Shown here: positions 43,001 to 58,300 of the stretch, piece after piece
Layout: every line of letters begins with the position of its first letter
Position numbering within the stretch: position 1 is the stretch's first letter
NCBI GenBank assembly: GCA_030063045.1
Contig: JAQSEB010000097.1
Coordinates: 62,001 to 126,000 of the forward strand
Length of the DNA: 64,000 nt
Reading direction: 5' to 3'
Source of the DNA: Pratylenchus scribneri
Taxonomy: Eukaryota > Nematoda > Chromadorea > Rhabditida > Pratylenchidae
Translations under genes and position numbers: made by a program
The notes under the pieces: generated by a model
Told to the model about the DNA's origin: nothing
Databases searched by the model: none
Seen by the model: only the letters and a program-made list of their open reading frames with translations

Positions 43001-46000
43001 AATTGAGATACTTTTCATTTAGGTGAAAATAGTGGAAATTTTTGTAAATTTTTAAAAAAAAAATTTGCAAAAATTCTTAGATACATTTTTCTTATTTCTT
43101 TAGGGAATATTTTTTATTATCAATTAATCATATTCTTTTTGGAATAATCAATTAGATTAGTCAATTGAAATGGTTTTCATTTAGGTGAAAATACTGGAAA
43201 TTTTTGAAAATTTTTAAAAAAAAGTTTTGCAAAAATTCTTAGATAACTTTTTCTTATTTCTTTAGGGAATATTTTTTATTATCAATTAATCATATTCATT
43301 TCGGAATAATCAATTAGATTAGTCAATTGAGATACTTTTCATTTAGGTGAAAATACTGGAAATTTTTGAAAATTTTTAAAAAAAAATTTTGCAAAAATTC
43401 TTAGATACATTTTTCTTATTTCTTTAGGGAATATTTTTTATTATCAATTAATCATATTCATTTCGGAATAATCAATTAGATTAGTCAATTGAAATGCTTT
43501 TAATTTAGGTGAAAATACTGGAAATTTTTGAAAATTTTTAAAAAAAAATTTTGCAAAAATTCTTAGATAACTTTTTCTTATTTCTTTAGGGAATATTTTT
43601 TATTATCAATTAATCATATTCTTTTCGGAATATTCAATTAGATTAGTCAATTGAGATACTTTTCATTTAGGTGAAAATACTGGAAATTTTTGAAAATTTT
43701 TAAAAAAAATTTTGCAAAAATTCTTAGATAACTTTTTCTTATTTCTTTAGGGAATATTTTTTAATATCAATTAATCATATTCATTTCGGAATAATCAATT
43801 AGATTAGTCAATTGAGATACTTTTCATTTAGGTGAAAATACTGGAAATTTTTGAAAATTTTTAAAAAAAATTTTGCAAAAATTCTTAGATAACTTTTTCT
43901 TATTTCTTTAGGGAATATTTTTTATTATCAATTAATCATATTCATTTCGGAATAATCAATTAGATTAGTCAATTGAAATGCTTTTCATTTAGGTGAAAAT
44001 ACTGGAAATTTTTGAAAATTTTTAAAAAAAAATTTTGCAAAAATTCTTAGATAACTTTTTCTTATTTCTTTAGGGAATATTTTTTATTATCAATTAATCA
44101 TATTCTTTTCGGAATATTCAATTAGATTAGTCAATTGAGATACTTTTCATTTAGGTGAAAATACTGGAAATTTTTGAAAATTTTTAAAAAAAATTTTGCA
44201 AAAATTCTTAGATAACTTTTTCTTATTTCTTTAGGGAATATTTTTTATTATCAATTAATCATATTCATTTCGGAATAATCAATTAGATTAGTCAATTGAG
44301 ATACTTTTCATTTAGGTGAAAATACTGGAAATTTTTGAAAATTTTTAAAAAAAATTTTGCAAAAATTCTTAGATAACTTTTTCTTATTTCTTTAGGGAAT
44401 ATTTTTTATTATCAATTAATCATATTCATTTCGGAATAATCAATTAGATTAGTCAATTGAAATGCTTTTCATTTAGGTGAAAATACTGGAAATTTTTGAA
44501 AATTTTTAAAAAAAAAATTTTACAAAAATTCTTAGATACATTTTTCTTATTTCTTTAGGGAATATTTTTTATTATCAATTAATCATATTCATTTCGGAAT
44601 AATCAATTAGATTAGTCAATTGAAATGCTTTTCATTTAGGTGAAAATACTGGAAATTTTTGAAAATTTTTAAAAAAAAATTTTACAAAAATTCTTAGATA
44701 CATTTTTCTTATTTCTTTAGGGAATATTTTTTATTATCAATTAATCATATTCATTTCGGAATAATCAATTAGATTAGTCAATTGAAATGCTTTTCATTTA
44801 GGTGAAAATACTGGAAATTTTTGAAAATTTTTAAAAAAAAAATTTTGCAAAAATTCTTAGATACATTTTTCTTATTTCTTTAGGGAATATTTTTTATTAT
44901 CAATTAATCATATTCTTTTCGGAATAATCAATTAGATTAGTCAATTGAAATGGTTTTCATTTAGGTGAAAATACTGGAAATTTTTGAAAATTTTTAAAAA
45001 AAAATTTTGCAAAAATTCTTAGATAACTTTTTCTTATTTCTTTAGGGAATATTTTTTATTATCAATTAATCATATTCATTTCGGAATAATCAATTAGATT
45101 AGTCAATTGAGATACTTTTCATTTAGGTGAAAATACTGGAAATTTTTGAAAATTTTAAAAAAAAAATTTTGCAAAAATTCTTAGATACATTTTTCTTATT
45201 TCTTTAGGGAATATTTTTTATTATCAATTAATCATATTCATTTCGGAATAATCAATTAGATTAGTCAATTGAAATGCTTTTCATTTAGGTGAAAATACTG
45301 GAAATTTTTGAAAATTTTTAAAAAAAAATTTTGCAAAAATTCTTAGATAACTTTTTCTTATTTCTTTAGGGAATATTTTTTATTATCAATTAATCATATT
45401 CTTTTCGGAATATTCAATTAGATTAGTCAATTGAGATACTTTTAATTTAGGTGAAAATACTGGAAATTTTTGAAAATTTTTAAAAAAATTTTTGCAAAAA
45501 TTCTTAGATACATTTTTCTTATTTCTTTAGGGAATATTTTTTATTATCAATTAATCATATTCATTTCGGAATATTCAATTAGATTAGTCAATTGAGATAC
45601 TTTTAATTTAGGTGAAAATACTGGAAATTTTTGAAAATTTTTAAAAAAATTTTTGCAAAAATTCTTAGATAACTTTTTCTTATTTCTTTAGGGAATATTT
45701 TTTATTATCAATTAATCATATTCTTTTCGGAATATTCAATTAGATTAGTCAATTGAGATACTTTTCATTTAGGTGAAAATACTGGAAATTTTTGAAAATT
45801 TTTAAAAAAAATTTTGCAAAAATTCTTAGATAACTTTTTCTTATTTCTTTAGGGAATATTTTTTATTATCAATTAATCATATTCTTTTCGGAATATTCAA
45901 TTAGATTAGTCAATTGAGATACTTTTAATTTAGGTGAAAATACTGGAAATTTTTGAAAATTTTTAAAAAAATTTTTGCAAAAATTCTTAGATAACTTTTT

Positions 46001-46380
46001 CTTATTTCTTTAGGGAATATTTTTTATTATCAATTAATCATATTCTTTTCGGAATATTCAATTAGATTAGTCAATTGAGATACTTTTCATTTAGGTGAAA
46101 ATACTGGAAATTTTTGAAAATTTTTAAAAAAAATTTTGCAAAAATTCTTAGATAACTTTTTCTTATTTCTTTAGGGAATATTTTTTATTATCAATTAATC
46201 ATATTCTTTTCGGAATATTCAATTAGATTAGTCAATTGAGATACTTTTAATTTAGGTGAAAATACTGGAAATTTTTGAAAATTTTTAAAAAAATTTTTGC
46301 AAAAATTCTTAGATACATTTTTCTTATTTCTTTAGGGAATATTTTTTATTATCAATTAATCATATTCATTTCGGAATAAT
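43001..46380 (+). repeat. Satellite transitional domain C, with a dimeric sub-array
   Basis: Monomers revert to CG-containing GATAAC and CATTTCGG forms. A TGTAAATTTTT variant at 43043 sits in a monomer that also reads ATAGTGG for ATACTGG. Between 45441 and 46250 the substitution ACTTTTAATTTAGG (for ACTTTTCATTTAGG) occurs near 45441, 45602, 45924 and 46247. The last two steps are 322-323 bp, a two-monomer period, with A7T5 runs in the same units. Confidence 0.8.
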
Positions 46381-49300
46381 CAATTAGATTAGTCAATTGA
46401 AATGCTTTTCATTTAGGTGAAAATACTGGAAATTTTTGAAAATTTTTAAAAAAAAATTTTGCAAAAATTCTTAGATAACTTTTTCTTATTTCTTTAGGGA
46501 ATATTTTTTATTATCAATTAATCATATTCTTTTCGGAATATTCAATTAGATTAGTCAATTGAAATGCTTTTCATTTAGGTGAAAATACTGGAAATTTTTG
46601 AAAATTTTTAAAAAAAAATTTTGCAAAAATTCTTAGATAACTTTTTCTTATTTCTTTAGGGAATATTTTTTATTATCAATTAATCATATTCTTTTCGGAA
46701 TATTCAATTAGATTAGTCAATTGAGATACTTTTCATTTAGGTGAAAATACTGGAAATTTTTGAAAATTTTTAAAAAAAATTTTGCAAAAATTCTTAGATA
46801 ACTTTTTCTTATTTCTTTAGGGAATATTTTTTATTATCAATTAATCATATTCATTTCGGAATAATCAATTAGATTAGTCAATTGAAATGCTTTTCATTTA
46901 GGTGAAAATACTGGAAATTTTTGAAAATTTTTTAAAAAAAATTTTGCAAAAATTCTTAGATACATTTTTCTTATTTCTTTAGGGAATATTTTTTATTATC
47001 AATTAATCATATTCTTTTCGGAATAATCAATTAGATTAGTCAATTGAAATGCTTTTCATTTAGGTGAAAATACTGGAAATTTTTGAAAATTTTTAAAAAA
47101 AAATTTTGCAAAAATTCTTAGATACATTTTTCTTATTTCTTTAGGGAATATTTTTTATTATCAATTAATCATATTCTTTTCGGAATAATCAATTAGATTA
47201 GTCAATTGAAATGCTTTTCATTTAGGTGAAAATACTGGAAATTTTTGAAAATTTTTAAAAAAAAATTTTGCAAAAATTCTTAGATACATTTTTCTTATTT
47301 CTTTAGGGAATATTTTTTATTATCAATTAATCATATTCTTTTCGGAATAATCAATTAGATTAGTCAATTGAAATGCTTTTCATTTAGGTGAAAATACTGG
47401 AAATTTTTGAAAATTTTTAAAAAAAAATTTTGCAAAAATTCTTAGATACATTTTTCTTATTTCTTTAGGGAATATTTTTTATTATCAATTAATCATATTC
47501 TTTTCGGAATAATCAATTAGATTAGTCAATTGAAATGCTTTTCATTTAGGTGAAAATACTGGAAATTTTTGAAAATTTTTAAAAAAAATTTTGCAAAAAT
47601 TCTTAGATAACTTTTTCTTATTTCTTTAGGGAATATTTTTTATTATCAATTAATCATATTCTTTTCGGAATAATCAATTAGATTAGTCAATTGAAATGCT
47701 TTTCATTTAGGTGAAAATACTGGAAATTTTTGAAAATTTTTAAAAAAAAATTTTGCAAAAATTCTTAGATACATTTTTCTTATTTCTTTAGGGAATATTT
47801 TTTATTATCAATTAATCATATTCTTTTCGGAATAATCAATTAGATTAGTCAATTGAAATGGTTTTCATTTAGGTGAAAATACTGGAAATTTTTGAAAATT
47901 TTTAAAAAAAAATTTTGCAAAAATTCTTAGATACATTTTTCTTATTTCTTTAGGGAATATTTTTTATTATCAATTAATCATATTCTTTTCGGAATATTCA
48001 ATTAGATTAGTCAATTGAAATGCTTTTCATTTAGGTGAAAATACTGGAAATTTTTGAAAATTTTTAAAAAAATTTTTGCAAAAATTCTTAGATAACTTTT
48101 TCTTATTTCTTTAGGGAATATTTTTTATTATCAATTAATCATATTCTTTTCGGAATAATCAATTAGATTAGTCAATTGAAATGCTTTTCATTTAGGTGAA
48201 AATACTGGAAATTTTTGAAAATTTTTAAAAAAATTTTTGCAAAAATTCTTAGATAACTTTTTCTTATTTCTTTAGGGAATATTTTTTATTATCAATTAAT
48301 CATATTCTTTTCGGAATAATCAATTAGATTAGTCAATTGAAATGCTTTTCATTTAGGTGAAAATACTGGAAATTTTTGAAAATTTTTAAAAAAAAATTTT
48401 GCAAAAATTCTTAGATACATTTTTCTTATTTCTTTAGGGAATATTTTTTATTATCAATTAATCATATTCTTTTCGGAATAATCAATTAGATTAGTCAATT
48501 GAAATGCTTTTCATTTAGGTGAAAATACTGGAAATTTTTGAAAATTTTTAAAAAAAAATTTTGCAAAAATTCTTAGATACATTTTTCTTATTTCTTTAGG
48601 GAATATTTTTTATTATCAATTAATCATATTCTTTTCGGAATATTCAATTAGATTAGTCAATTGAAATGCTTTTCATTTAGGTGAAAATACTGGAATTTGA
48701 AAATTTTTAAAAAAAAATTTTGCAAAAATTCTTAGATAACTTTTTCTTATTTCTTTAGGGAATATTTTTTATTATCAATTAATCATATTCTTTTCGGAAT
48801 AATCAATTAGATTAGTCAATTGAAATGCTTTTCATTTAGCTGAAAATACTGGAAATTTTTGAAAATTTTTAAAAAAAAATTTGCAAAAATTCTTAGATAC
48901 ATTTTTCTTATTTCTTTAGAAAATATTTTTTATTATCAATTAATCATATTCTTTTCGGAATATTCAATTAGATTAGTCAATTGAAATGTTTTCATTTAGG
49001 TGAAAATACTGGAAATTTTTGAAAATTTTTAAAAAAATTTTTGCAAAAATTCTTAGATAACTTTTTCTTATTTCTTTAGAGAATATTTTTTATTATCAAT
49101 TAATCATATTCTTTTCGGAATAATCAATTAGATTAATCAATTGAAATGCTTTTCATTTAGGTGAAAATACTGGAAATTTTTGAAAATTTTTAAAAAAAAA
49201 TTTTGCAAAAATTCTTAGATACATTTTTCTTATTTCTTTAGGGAATATTTTTTATTATCAATTAATCATATTCTTTTCGGAATATTCAATTAGATTAGTC

Positions 49301-52300
49301 AATTGAAATGCTTTTCATTTAGGTGAAAATACTGGAAATTTTTGAAAATTTTTAAAAAAATTTTTGCAAAAATTCTTAGATAACTTTTTCTTATTTCTTT
49401 AGGGAATATTTTTTATTATCAATTAATCATATTCTTTTCGGAATAATCAATTAGATTAGTCAATTGAAATGCTTTTCATTTAGGTGAAAATACTGGAAAT
49501 TTTTGAAAATTTTTAAAAAAATTTTTGCAAAAATTCTTAGATAACTTTTTCTTATTTCTTTAGGGAATATTTTTTATTATCAATTAATCATATTCTTTTC
49601 GGAATAATCAATTAGATTAGTCAAATGAAATGCTTTTCATTTAGGTGAAAATACTGGAAATTTTTGAAAATTTTTAAAAAAATTTTTGCAAAAATTCTTA
49701 GATAACTTTTTCTTATTTCTTTAGGGAATATTTTTTATTATCAATTAATCATATTCTTTTCGGAATAATCAATTAGATTAGTCAATTGAAATGCTTTTCA
49801 TTTAGGTGAAAATACTGGAAATTTTTGAAAATTTTTAAAAAAATTTTTGCAAAAATTCTTAGATAACTTTTTCTTATTTCTTTAGGGAATATTTTTTATT
49901 ATCAATTAATCATATTCTTTTCGGAATAATCAATTAGATTAGTCAAATGAAATGCTTTTCATTTAAGTGAAAATACTGGAAATTTTTGAAAATTTTTAAA
50001 AAAAAATTTTGCAAAAATTCTTAGATACATTTTTCTTATTTCTTTAGGGAATATTTTTTATTATCAATTAATCATATTCTTTTCGGAATAATCAATTAGA
50101 TTAGTCAATTGAAATGCTTTTCATTTAGGTGAAAATACTGGAAATTTTTGAAAATTTTAAAAAAAAATTTTGCAAAAATTCTTAGATACATTTTTCTTAT
50201 TTCTTTAGGGAATATTTTTTATTATCAATTAATCATATTCTTTTCGGAATAATCAATTAGATTAGTCAATTGAAATGCTTTTCATTTAGGTGAAAATACT
50301 GGAAATTTTTGAAAATTTTTAAAAAAAAATTTTGCAAAAATTCTTAGATACATTTTTCTTATTTCTTTAGGGAATATTTTTTATTATCAATTAATCATAT
50401 TCTTTTCGGAATAATCAATTAGATTAGTCAATTGAAATGCTTTTCATTTAGGTGAAAATACTGGAAATTTTTGAAAATTTTTAAAAAAAATTTTGCAAAA
50501 ATTCTTAGATACATTTTTCTTATTTCTTTAGGGAATATTTTTTATTATCAATTAATCATATTCTTTTCGGAATAATCAATTAGATTAATCAATTGAAATG
50601 CTTTTCATTTAGGTGAAAATACTGGAAATTTTTGAAAATTTTTAAAAAAAATTTTGCAAAAATTCTTAGATAACTTTTTCTTATTTCTTTAGGGAATATT
50701 TTTTATTATCAATTAATCATATTCTTTTCGGAATAATCAATTAGATTAATCAATTGAAATGCTTTTCATTTAGGTGAAAATACTGGAAATTTTTGAAAAT
50801 TTTTAAAAAAAAATTTTGCAAAAATTCTTAGATACATTTTTCTTATTTCTTTAGGGAATATTTTTTATTATCAATTAATCATATTCTTTTCGGAATATTC
50901 AATTAGATTAGTCAATTGAAATGCTTTTCATTTAGGTGAAAATACTGGAAATTTTTGAAAATTTTTAAAAAAATTTTTGCAAAAATTCTTAGATAACTTT
51001 TTCTTATTTCTTTAGGGAATATTTTTTATTATCAATTAATCATATTCTTTTCGGAATAATCAATTAGATTAGTCAATTGAAATGCTTTTCATTTAGGTGA
51101 AAATACTGGAAATTTTTGAAAATTTTTAAAAAAATTTTTGCAAAAATTCTTAGATAACTTTTTCTTATTTCTTTAGGGAATATTTTTTATTATCAATTAA
51201 TCATATTCTTTTCGGAATAATCAATTAGATTAGTCAAATGAAATGCTTTTCATTTAGGTGAAAATACTGGAAATTTTTGAAAATTTTTAAAAAAATTTTT
51301 GCAAAAATTCTTAGATAACTTTTTCTTATTTCTTTAGGGAATATTTTTTATTATCAATTAATCATATTCTTTTCGGAATAATCAATTAGATTAGTCAATT
51401 GAAATGCTTTTCATTTAGGTGAAAATACTGGAAATTTTTGAAAATTTTTAAAAAAATTTTTGCAAAAATTCTTAGATAACTTTTTCTTATTTCTTTAGGG
51501 AATATTTTTTATTATCAATTAATCATATTCTTTTCGGAATAATCAATTAGATTAGTCAAATGAAATGCTTTTCATTTAAGTGAAAATACTGGAAATTTTT
51601 GAAAATTTTTAAAAAAAATTTTGCAAAAATTCTTAGATACATTTTTCTTATTTCTTTAGGGAATATTTTTTATTATCAATTAATCATATTCTTTTCGGAA
51701 TAATCAATTAGATTAGTCAATTGAAATGCTTTTCATTTAGGTGAAAATACTGGAAATTTTTGAAAATTTTAAAAAAAAAATTTTGCAAAAATTCTTAGAT
51801 ACATTTTTCTTATTTCTTTAGGGAATATTTTTTATTATCAATTAATCATATTCTTTTCGGAATAATCAATTAGATTAGTCAATTGAAATGCTTTTCATTT
51901 AGGTGAAAATACTGGAAATTTTTGAAAATTTTTAAAAAAAAATTTTGCAAAAATTCTTAGATACATTTTTCTTATTTCTTTAGGGAATATTTTTTATTAT
52001 CAATTAATCATATTCTTTTCGGAATAATCAATTAGATTAGTCAATTGAAATGCTTTTCATTTAGGTGAAAATACTGGAAATTTTTGAAAATTTTTAAAAA
52101 AAATTTTGCAAAAATTCTTAGATACATTTTTCTTATTTCTTTAGGGAATATTTTTTATTATCAATTAATCATATTCTTTTCGGAATAATCAATTAGATTA
52201 GTCAATTGAAATGGTTTTCATTTAGGTGAAAATACTGGAAATTTTTGAAAATTTTTAAAAAAAAATTTTGCAAAAATTCTTAGATACATTTTTCTTATTT

Positions 52301-55300
52301 CTTTAGGGAATATTTTTTATTATCAATTAATCATATTCTTTTCGGAATAATCAATTAGATTAGTCAATTGAAATGCTTTTCATTTAGGTGAAAATACTGG
52401 AAATTTTTGAAAATTTTTAAAAAAAATTTTGCAAAAATTCTTAGATACATTTTTCTTATTTCTTTAGGGAATATTTTTTATTATCAATTAATCATATTCT
52501 TTTCGGAATAATCAATTAGATTAGTCAATTGAAATGCTTTTCATTTAGGTGAAAATACTGGAAATTTTTGAAAATTTTTAAAAAAAAATTTTGCAAAAAT
52601 TCTTAGATACATTTTTCTTATTTCTTTAGGGAATATTTTTTATTATCAATTAATCATATTCTTTTCGGAATAATCAATTAGATTAGTCAATTGAAATGGT
52701 TTTCATTTAGGTGAAAATACTGGAAATTTTTGAAAATTTTTAAAAAAAAATTTTGCAAAAATTCTTAGATACATTTTTCTTATTTCTTTAGGGAATATTT
52801 TTTATTATCAATTAATCATATTATTTTCGGAATATTCAATTAGATTAGTCAATTGAAATGCTTTTCATTTAGGTGAAAATACTGGAAATTTTTGAAAATT
52901 TTTAAAAAAATTTTTGCAAAAATTCTTAGATAACTTTTTCTTATTTCTTTAGGGAATATTTTTTATTATCAATTAATCATATTCTTTTCGGAATAATCAA
53001 TTAGATTAGTCAATTGAAATGCTTTTCATTTAGGTGAAAATACTGGAAATTTTTGAAAATTTTTAAAAAAATTTTTGCAAAAATTCTTAGATAACTTTTT
53101 CTTATTTCTTTAGGGAATATTTTTTATTATCAATTAATCATATTCTTTTCGGAATAATCAATTAGATTAGTCAATTGAAATGCTTTTCATTTAGGTGAAA
53201 ATACTGGAAATTTTTGAAAATTTTTAAAAAAAAATTTTGCAAAAATTCTTAGATACATTTTTCTTATTTCTTTAGGGAATATTTTTTATTATCAATTAAT
53301 CATATTCTTTTCGGAATATTCAATTAGATTAGTCAATTGAAATGCTTTTCATTTAGGTGAAAATACTGGAAATTTTTGAAAATTTTTAAAAAAATTTTTG
53401 CAAAAATTCTTAGATAACTTTTTCTTATTTCTTTAGAGAATATTTTTTATTATCAATTAATCATATTCTTTTCGGAATAATCAATTAGATTAATCAATTG
53501 AAATGCTTTTCATTTAGGTGAAAATACTGGAAATTTTTGAAAATTTTTAAAAAAAAATTTTGCAAAAATTCTTAGATACATTTTTCTTATTTCTTTAGGG
53601 AATATTTTTTATTATCAATTAATCATATTCTTTTCGGAATATTCAATTAGATTAGTCAATTGAAATGCTTTTCATTTAGGTGAAAATACTGGAAATTTTT
53701 GAAAATTTTTAAAAAAATTTTTGCAAAAATTCTTAGATAACTTTTTCTTATTTCTTTAGGGAATATTTTTTATTATCAATTAATCATATTCTTTTCGGAA
53801 TAATCAATTAGATTAGTCAATTGAAATGCTTTTCATTTAGGTGAAAATACTGGAAATTTTTGAAAATTTTTAAAAAAATTTTTGCAAAAATTCTTAGATA
53901 ACTTTTTCTTATTTCTTTAGGGAATATTTTTTATTATCAATTAATCATATTCTTTTCGGAATAATCAATTAGATTAGTCAAATGAAATGCTTTTCATTTA
54001 GGTGAAAATACTGGAAATTTTTGAAAATTTTTAAAAAAATTTTTGCAAAAATTCTTAGATAACTTTTTCTTATTTCTTTAGGGAATATTTTTTATTATCA
54101 ATTAATCATATTCTTTTCGGAATAATCAATTAGATTAGTCAATTGAAATGCTTTTCATTTAGGTGAAAATACTGGAAATTTTTGAAAATTTTTAAAAAAA
54201 ATTTTGCAAAAATTCTTAGATACATTTTTCTTATTTCTTTAGGGAATATTTTTTATTATCAATTAATCATATTCTTTTCGGAATAATCAATTAGATTAGT
54301 CAATTGAAATGGTTTTCATTTAGGTGATAATACTGGAAATTTTTGAAAATTTTTAAAAAAAAATTTTGCAAAAATTCTTAGATACATTTTTCTTATTTCT
54401 TTAGGGAATATTTTTTATTATCAATTAATCATATTCTTTTCGGAATAATCAATTAGATTAGTCAATTGAAATGCTTTTCATTTAGGTGAAAATACTGGAA
54501 ATTTTTGAAAATTTTTAAAAAAAATTTTGCAAAAATTCTTAGATACATTTTTCTTATTTCTTTAGGGAATATTTTTTATTATCAATTAATCATATTCTTT
54601 TCGGAATAATCAATTAGATTAGTCAATTGAAATGCTTTTCATTTAGGTGAAAATACTGGAAATTTTTGAAAATTTTTAAAAAAAAATTTTGCAAAAATTC
54701 TTAGATCATTTTTCTTATTTCTTTAGGGAATATTTTTTATTATCAATTAATCATATTCTTTTCGGAATAATCAATTAGATTAGTCAATTGAAATGGTTTT
54801 CATTTAGGTGAAAATACTGGAAATTTTTGAAAATTTTTAAAAAAAAATTTTGCAAAAATTCTTAGATACATTTTTCTTATTTCTTTAGGGAATATTTTTT
54901 ATTATCAATTAATCATATTCTTTTCGGAATAATCAATTAGATTAGTCAATTGAAATGCTTTTCATTTAGGTGAAAATACTGGAAATTTTTGAAAATTTTT
55001 AAAAAAATTTTTGCAAAAATTCTTAGATACATTTTTCTTATTTCTTTAGGGAATATTTTTTATTATCAATTAATCATATTCTTTTCGGAATAATCAATTA
55101 GATTAGTCAATTGAAATGGTTTTCATTTAGGTGAAAATACTGGAAATTTTTGAAAATTTTTAAAAAAAAATTTTGCAAAAATTCTTAGATACATTTTTCT
55201 TATTTCTTTAGGGAATATTTTTTATTATCAATTAATCATATTCTTTTCGGAATAATCAATTAGATTAGTCAATTGAAATGCTTTTCATTTAGGTGAAAAT

Positions 55301-58300
55301 ACTGGAAATTTTTGAAAATTTTTAAAAAAAATTTTGCAAAAATTCTTAGATACATTTTTCTTATTTCTTTAGGGAATATTTTTTATTATCAATTAATCAT
55401 ATTCTTTTCGGAATAATCAATTAGATTAGTCAATTGAAATGCTTTTCATTTAGGTGAAAATACTGGAAATTTTTGAAAATTTTTAAAAAAAAATTTTGCA
55501 AAAATTCTTAGATACATTTTTCTTATTTCTTTAGGGAATATTTTTTATTATCAATTAATCATATTCTTTTCGGAATAATCAATTAGATTAGTCAATTGAA
55601 ATGCTTTTCATTTAGGTGAAAATACTGGAAATTTTTGAAAATTTTTAAAAAAAAATTTTGCAAAAATTCTTAGATACATTTTTCTTATTTCTTTAGGGAA
55701 TATTTTTTATTATCAATTAATCATATTCTTTTCGGAATAATCAATTAGATTAGTCAATTGAAATGCTTTTCATTTAGGTGAAAATACTGGAAATTTTTGA
55801 AAATTTTTAAAAAAAAATTTTGCAAAAATTCTTAGATACATTTTTCTTATTTCTTTAGGGAATATTTTTTATTATCAATTAATCATATTCTTTTCGGAAT
55901 ATTCAATTAGATTAGTCAATTGAAATGCTTTTCATTTAGGTGAAAATACTGGAATTTGAAAATTTTTAAAAAAAAATTTTGCAAAAATTCTTAGATAACT
56001 TTTTCTTATTTCTTTAGGGAATATTTTTTATTATCAATTAATCATATTCTTTTCGGAATAATCAATTAGATTAGTCAATTGAAATGCTTTTCATTTAGCT
56101 GAAAATACTGGAAATTTTTGAAAATTTTTAAAAAAAAATTTTGCAAAAATTCTTAGATACATTTTTCTTATTTCTTTAGAAAATATTTTTTATTATCAAT
56201 TAATCATATTCTTTTCGGAATATTCAATTAGATTAGTCAATTGAAATGCTTTTCATTTAGGTGAAAATACTGGAAATTTTTGAAAATTTTTAAAAAAATT
56301 TTTGCAAAAATTCTTAGATAACTTTTTCTTATTTCTTTAGAGAATATTTTTTATTATCAATTAATCATATTCTTTTCGGAATAATCAATTAGATTAATCA
56401 ATTGAAATGCTTTTCATTTAGGTGAAAATACTGGAAATTTTTGAAAATTTTTAAAAAAAAATTTTGCAAAAATTCTTAGATACATTTTTCTTATTTCTTT
56501 AGGGAATATTTTTTATTATCAATTAATCATATTCTTTTCGGAATATTCAATTAGATTAGTCAATTGAAATGCTTTTCATTTAGGTGAAAATACTGGAAAT
56601 TTTTGAAAATTTTTAAAAAAATTTTTGCAAAAATTCTTAGATAACTTTTTCTTATTTCTTTAGGGAATATTTTTTATTATCAATTAATCATATTCTTTTC
56701 GGAATAATCAATTAGATTAGTCAATTGAAATGCTTTTCATTTAGGTGAAAATACTGGAAATTTTTGAAAATTTTTAAAAAAATTTTTGCAAAAATTCTTA
56801 GATAACTTTTTCTTATTTCTTTAGGGAATATTTTTTATTATCAATTAATCATATTCTTTTCGGAATAATCAATTAGATTAGTCAAATGAAATGCTTTTCA
56901 TTTAGGTGAAAATACTGGAAATTTTTGAAAATTTTTAAAAAAATTTTTGCAAAAATTCTTAGATAACTTTTTCTTATTTCTTTAGGGAATATTTTTTATT
57001 ATCAATTAATCATATTCTTTTCGGAATAATCAATTAGATTAGTCAATTGAAATGCTTTTCATTTAGGTGAAAATACTGGAAATTTTTGAAAATTTTTAAA
57101 AAAATTTTTGCAAAAATTCTTAGATAACTTTTTCTTATTTCTTTAGGGAATATTTTTTATTATCAATTAATCATATTCTTTTCGGAATAATCAATTAGAT
57201 TAGTCAAATGAAATGCTTTTCATTTAAGTGAAAATACTGGAAATTTTTGAAAATTTTTAAAAAAAAATTTTGCAAAAATTCTTAGATACATTTTTCTTAT
57301 TTCTTTAGGGAATATTTTTTATTATCAATTAATCATATTCTTTTCGGAATAATCAATTAGATTAGTCAATTGAAATGCTTTTCATTTAGGTGAAAATACT
57401 GGAAATTTTTGAAAATATTAAAAAAAAAATTTTGCAAAAATTCTTAGATACATTTTTCTTATTTCTTTAGGGAATATTTTTTATTATCAATTAATCATAT
57501 TTTTTTCGGAATAATCAATTAGATTAGTCAATTGAAATGCTTTTCATTTAGGTGAAAATACTGGAAATTTTTGAAAATTTTTAAAAAAAAATTTTGCAAA
57601 AATTCTTAGATACATTTTTCTTATTTCTTTAGGGAATATTTTTTATTATCAATTAATCATATTCTTTTCGGAATAATCAATTAGATTAGTCAATTGAAAT
57701 GCTTTTCATTTAGGTGAAAATACTGGAAATTTTTGAAAATTTTTAAAAAAAAATTTTGCAAAAATTCTTAGATAACTTTTTCTTATTTCTTTAGGGAATA
57801 TTTTTTATTATCAATTAATCATATTCTTTTCGGAATAATCAATTAGATTAGTCAATTGAAATGCTTTTCATTTAGGTGAAAATACTGGAAATTTTTGAAA
57901 ATTTTTAAAAAAAAATTTTGCAAAAATTCTTAGATAACTTTTTCTTATTTCTTTAGGGAATATTTTTTATTATCAATTAATCATATTCTTTTCGGAATAA
58001 TCAATTAGATTAGTCAATTGAAATGCTTTTCATTTAGGTGAAAATACTGGAAATTTTTGAAAATTTTTAAAAAAAAATTTTGCAAAAATTCTTAGATACA
58101 TTTTTCTTATTTCTTTAAGGAATATTTTTTATTATCAATTAATCATATTCTTTTCGGAATAATCTATTAGATTAGTCAAAATTGAAATGCTTTTCATTTA
58201 GGTGAAAATACTGGAAATTTTTGAAAATTTTTAAAAAAAAATTTTGCAAAAATTCTTAGATACATTTTTCTTATTTCTTTAGAAAATATTTTTTATTATC

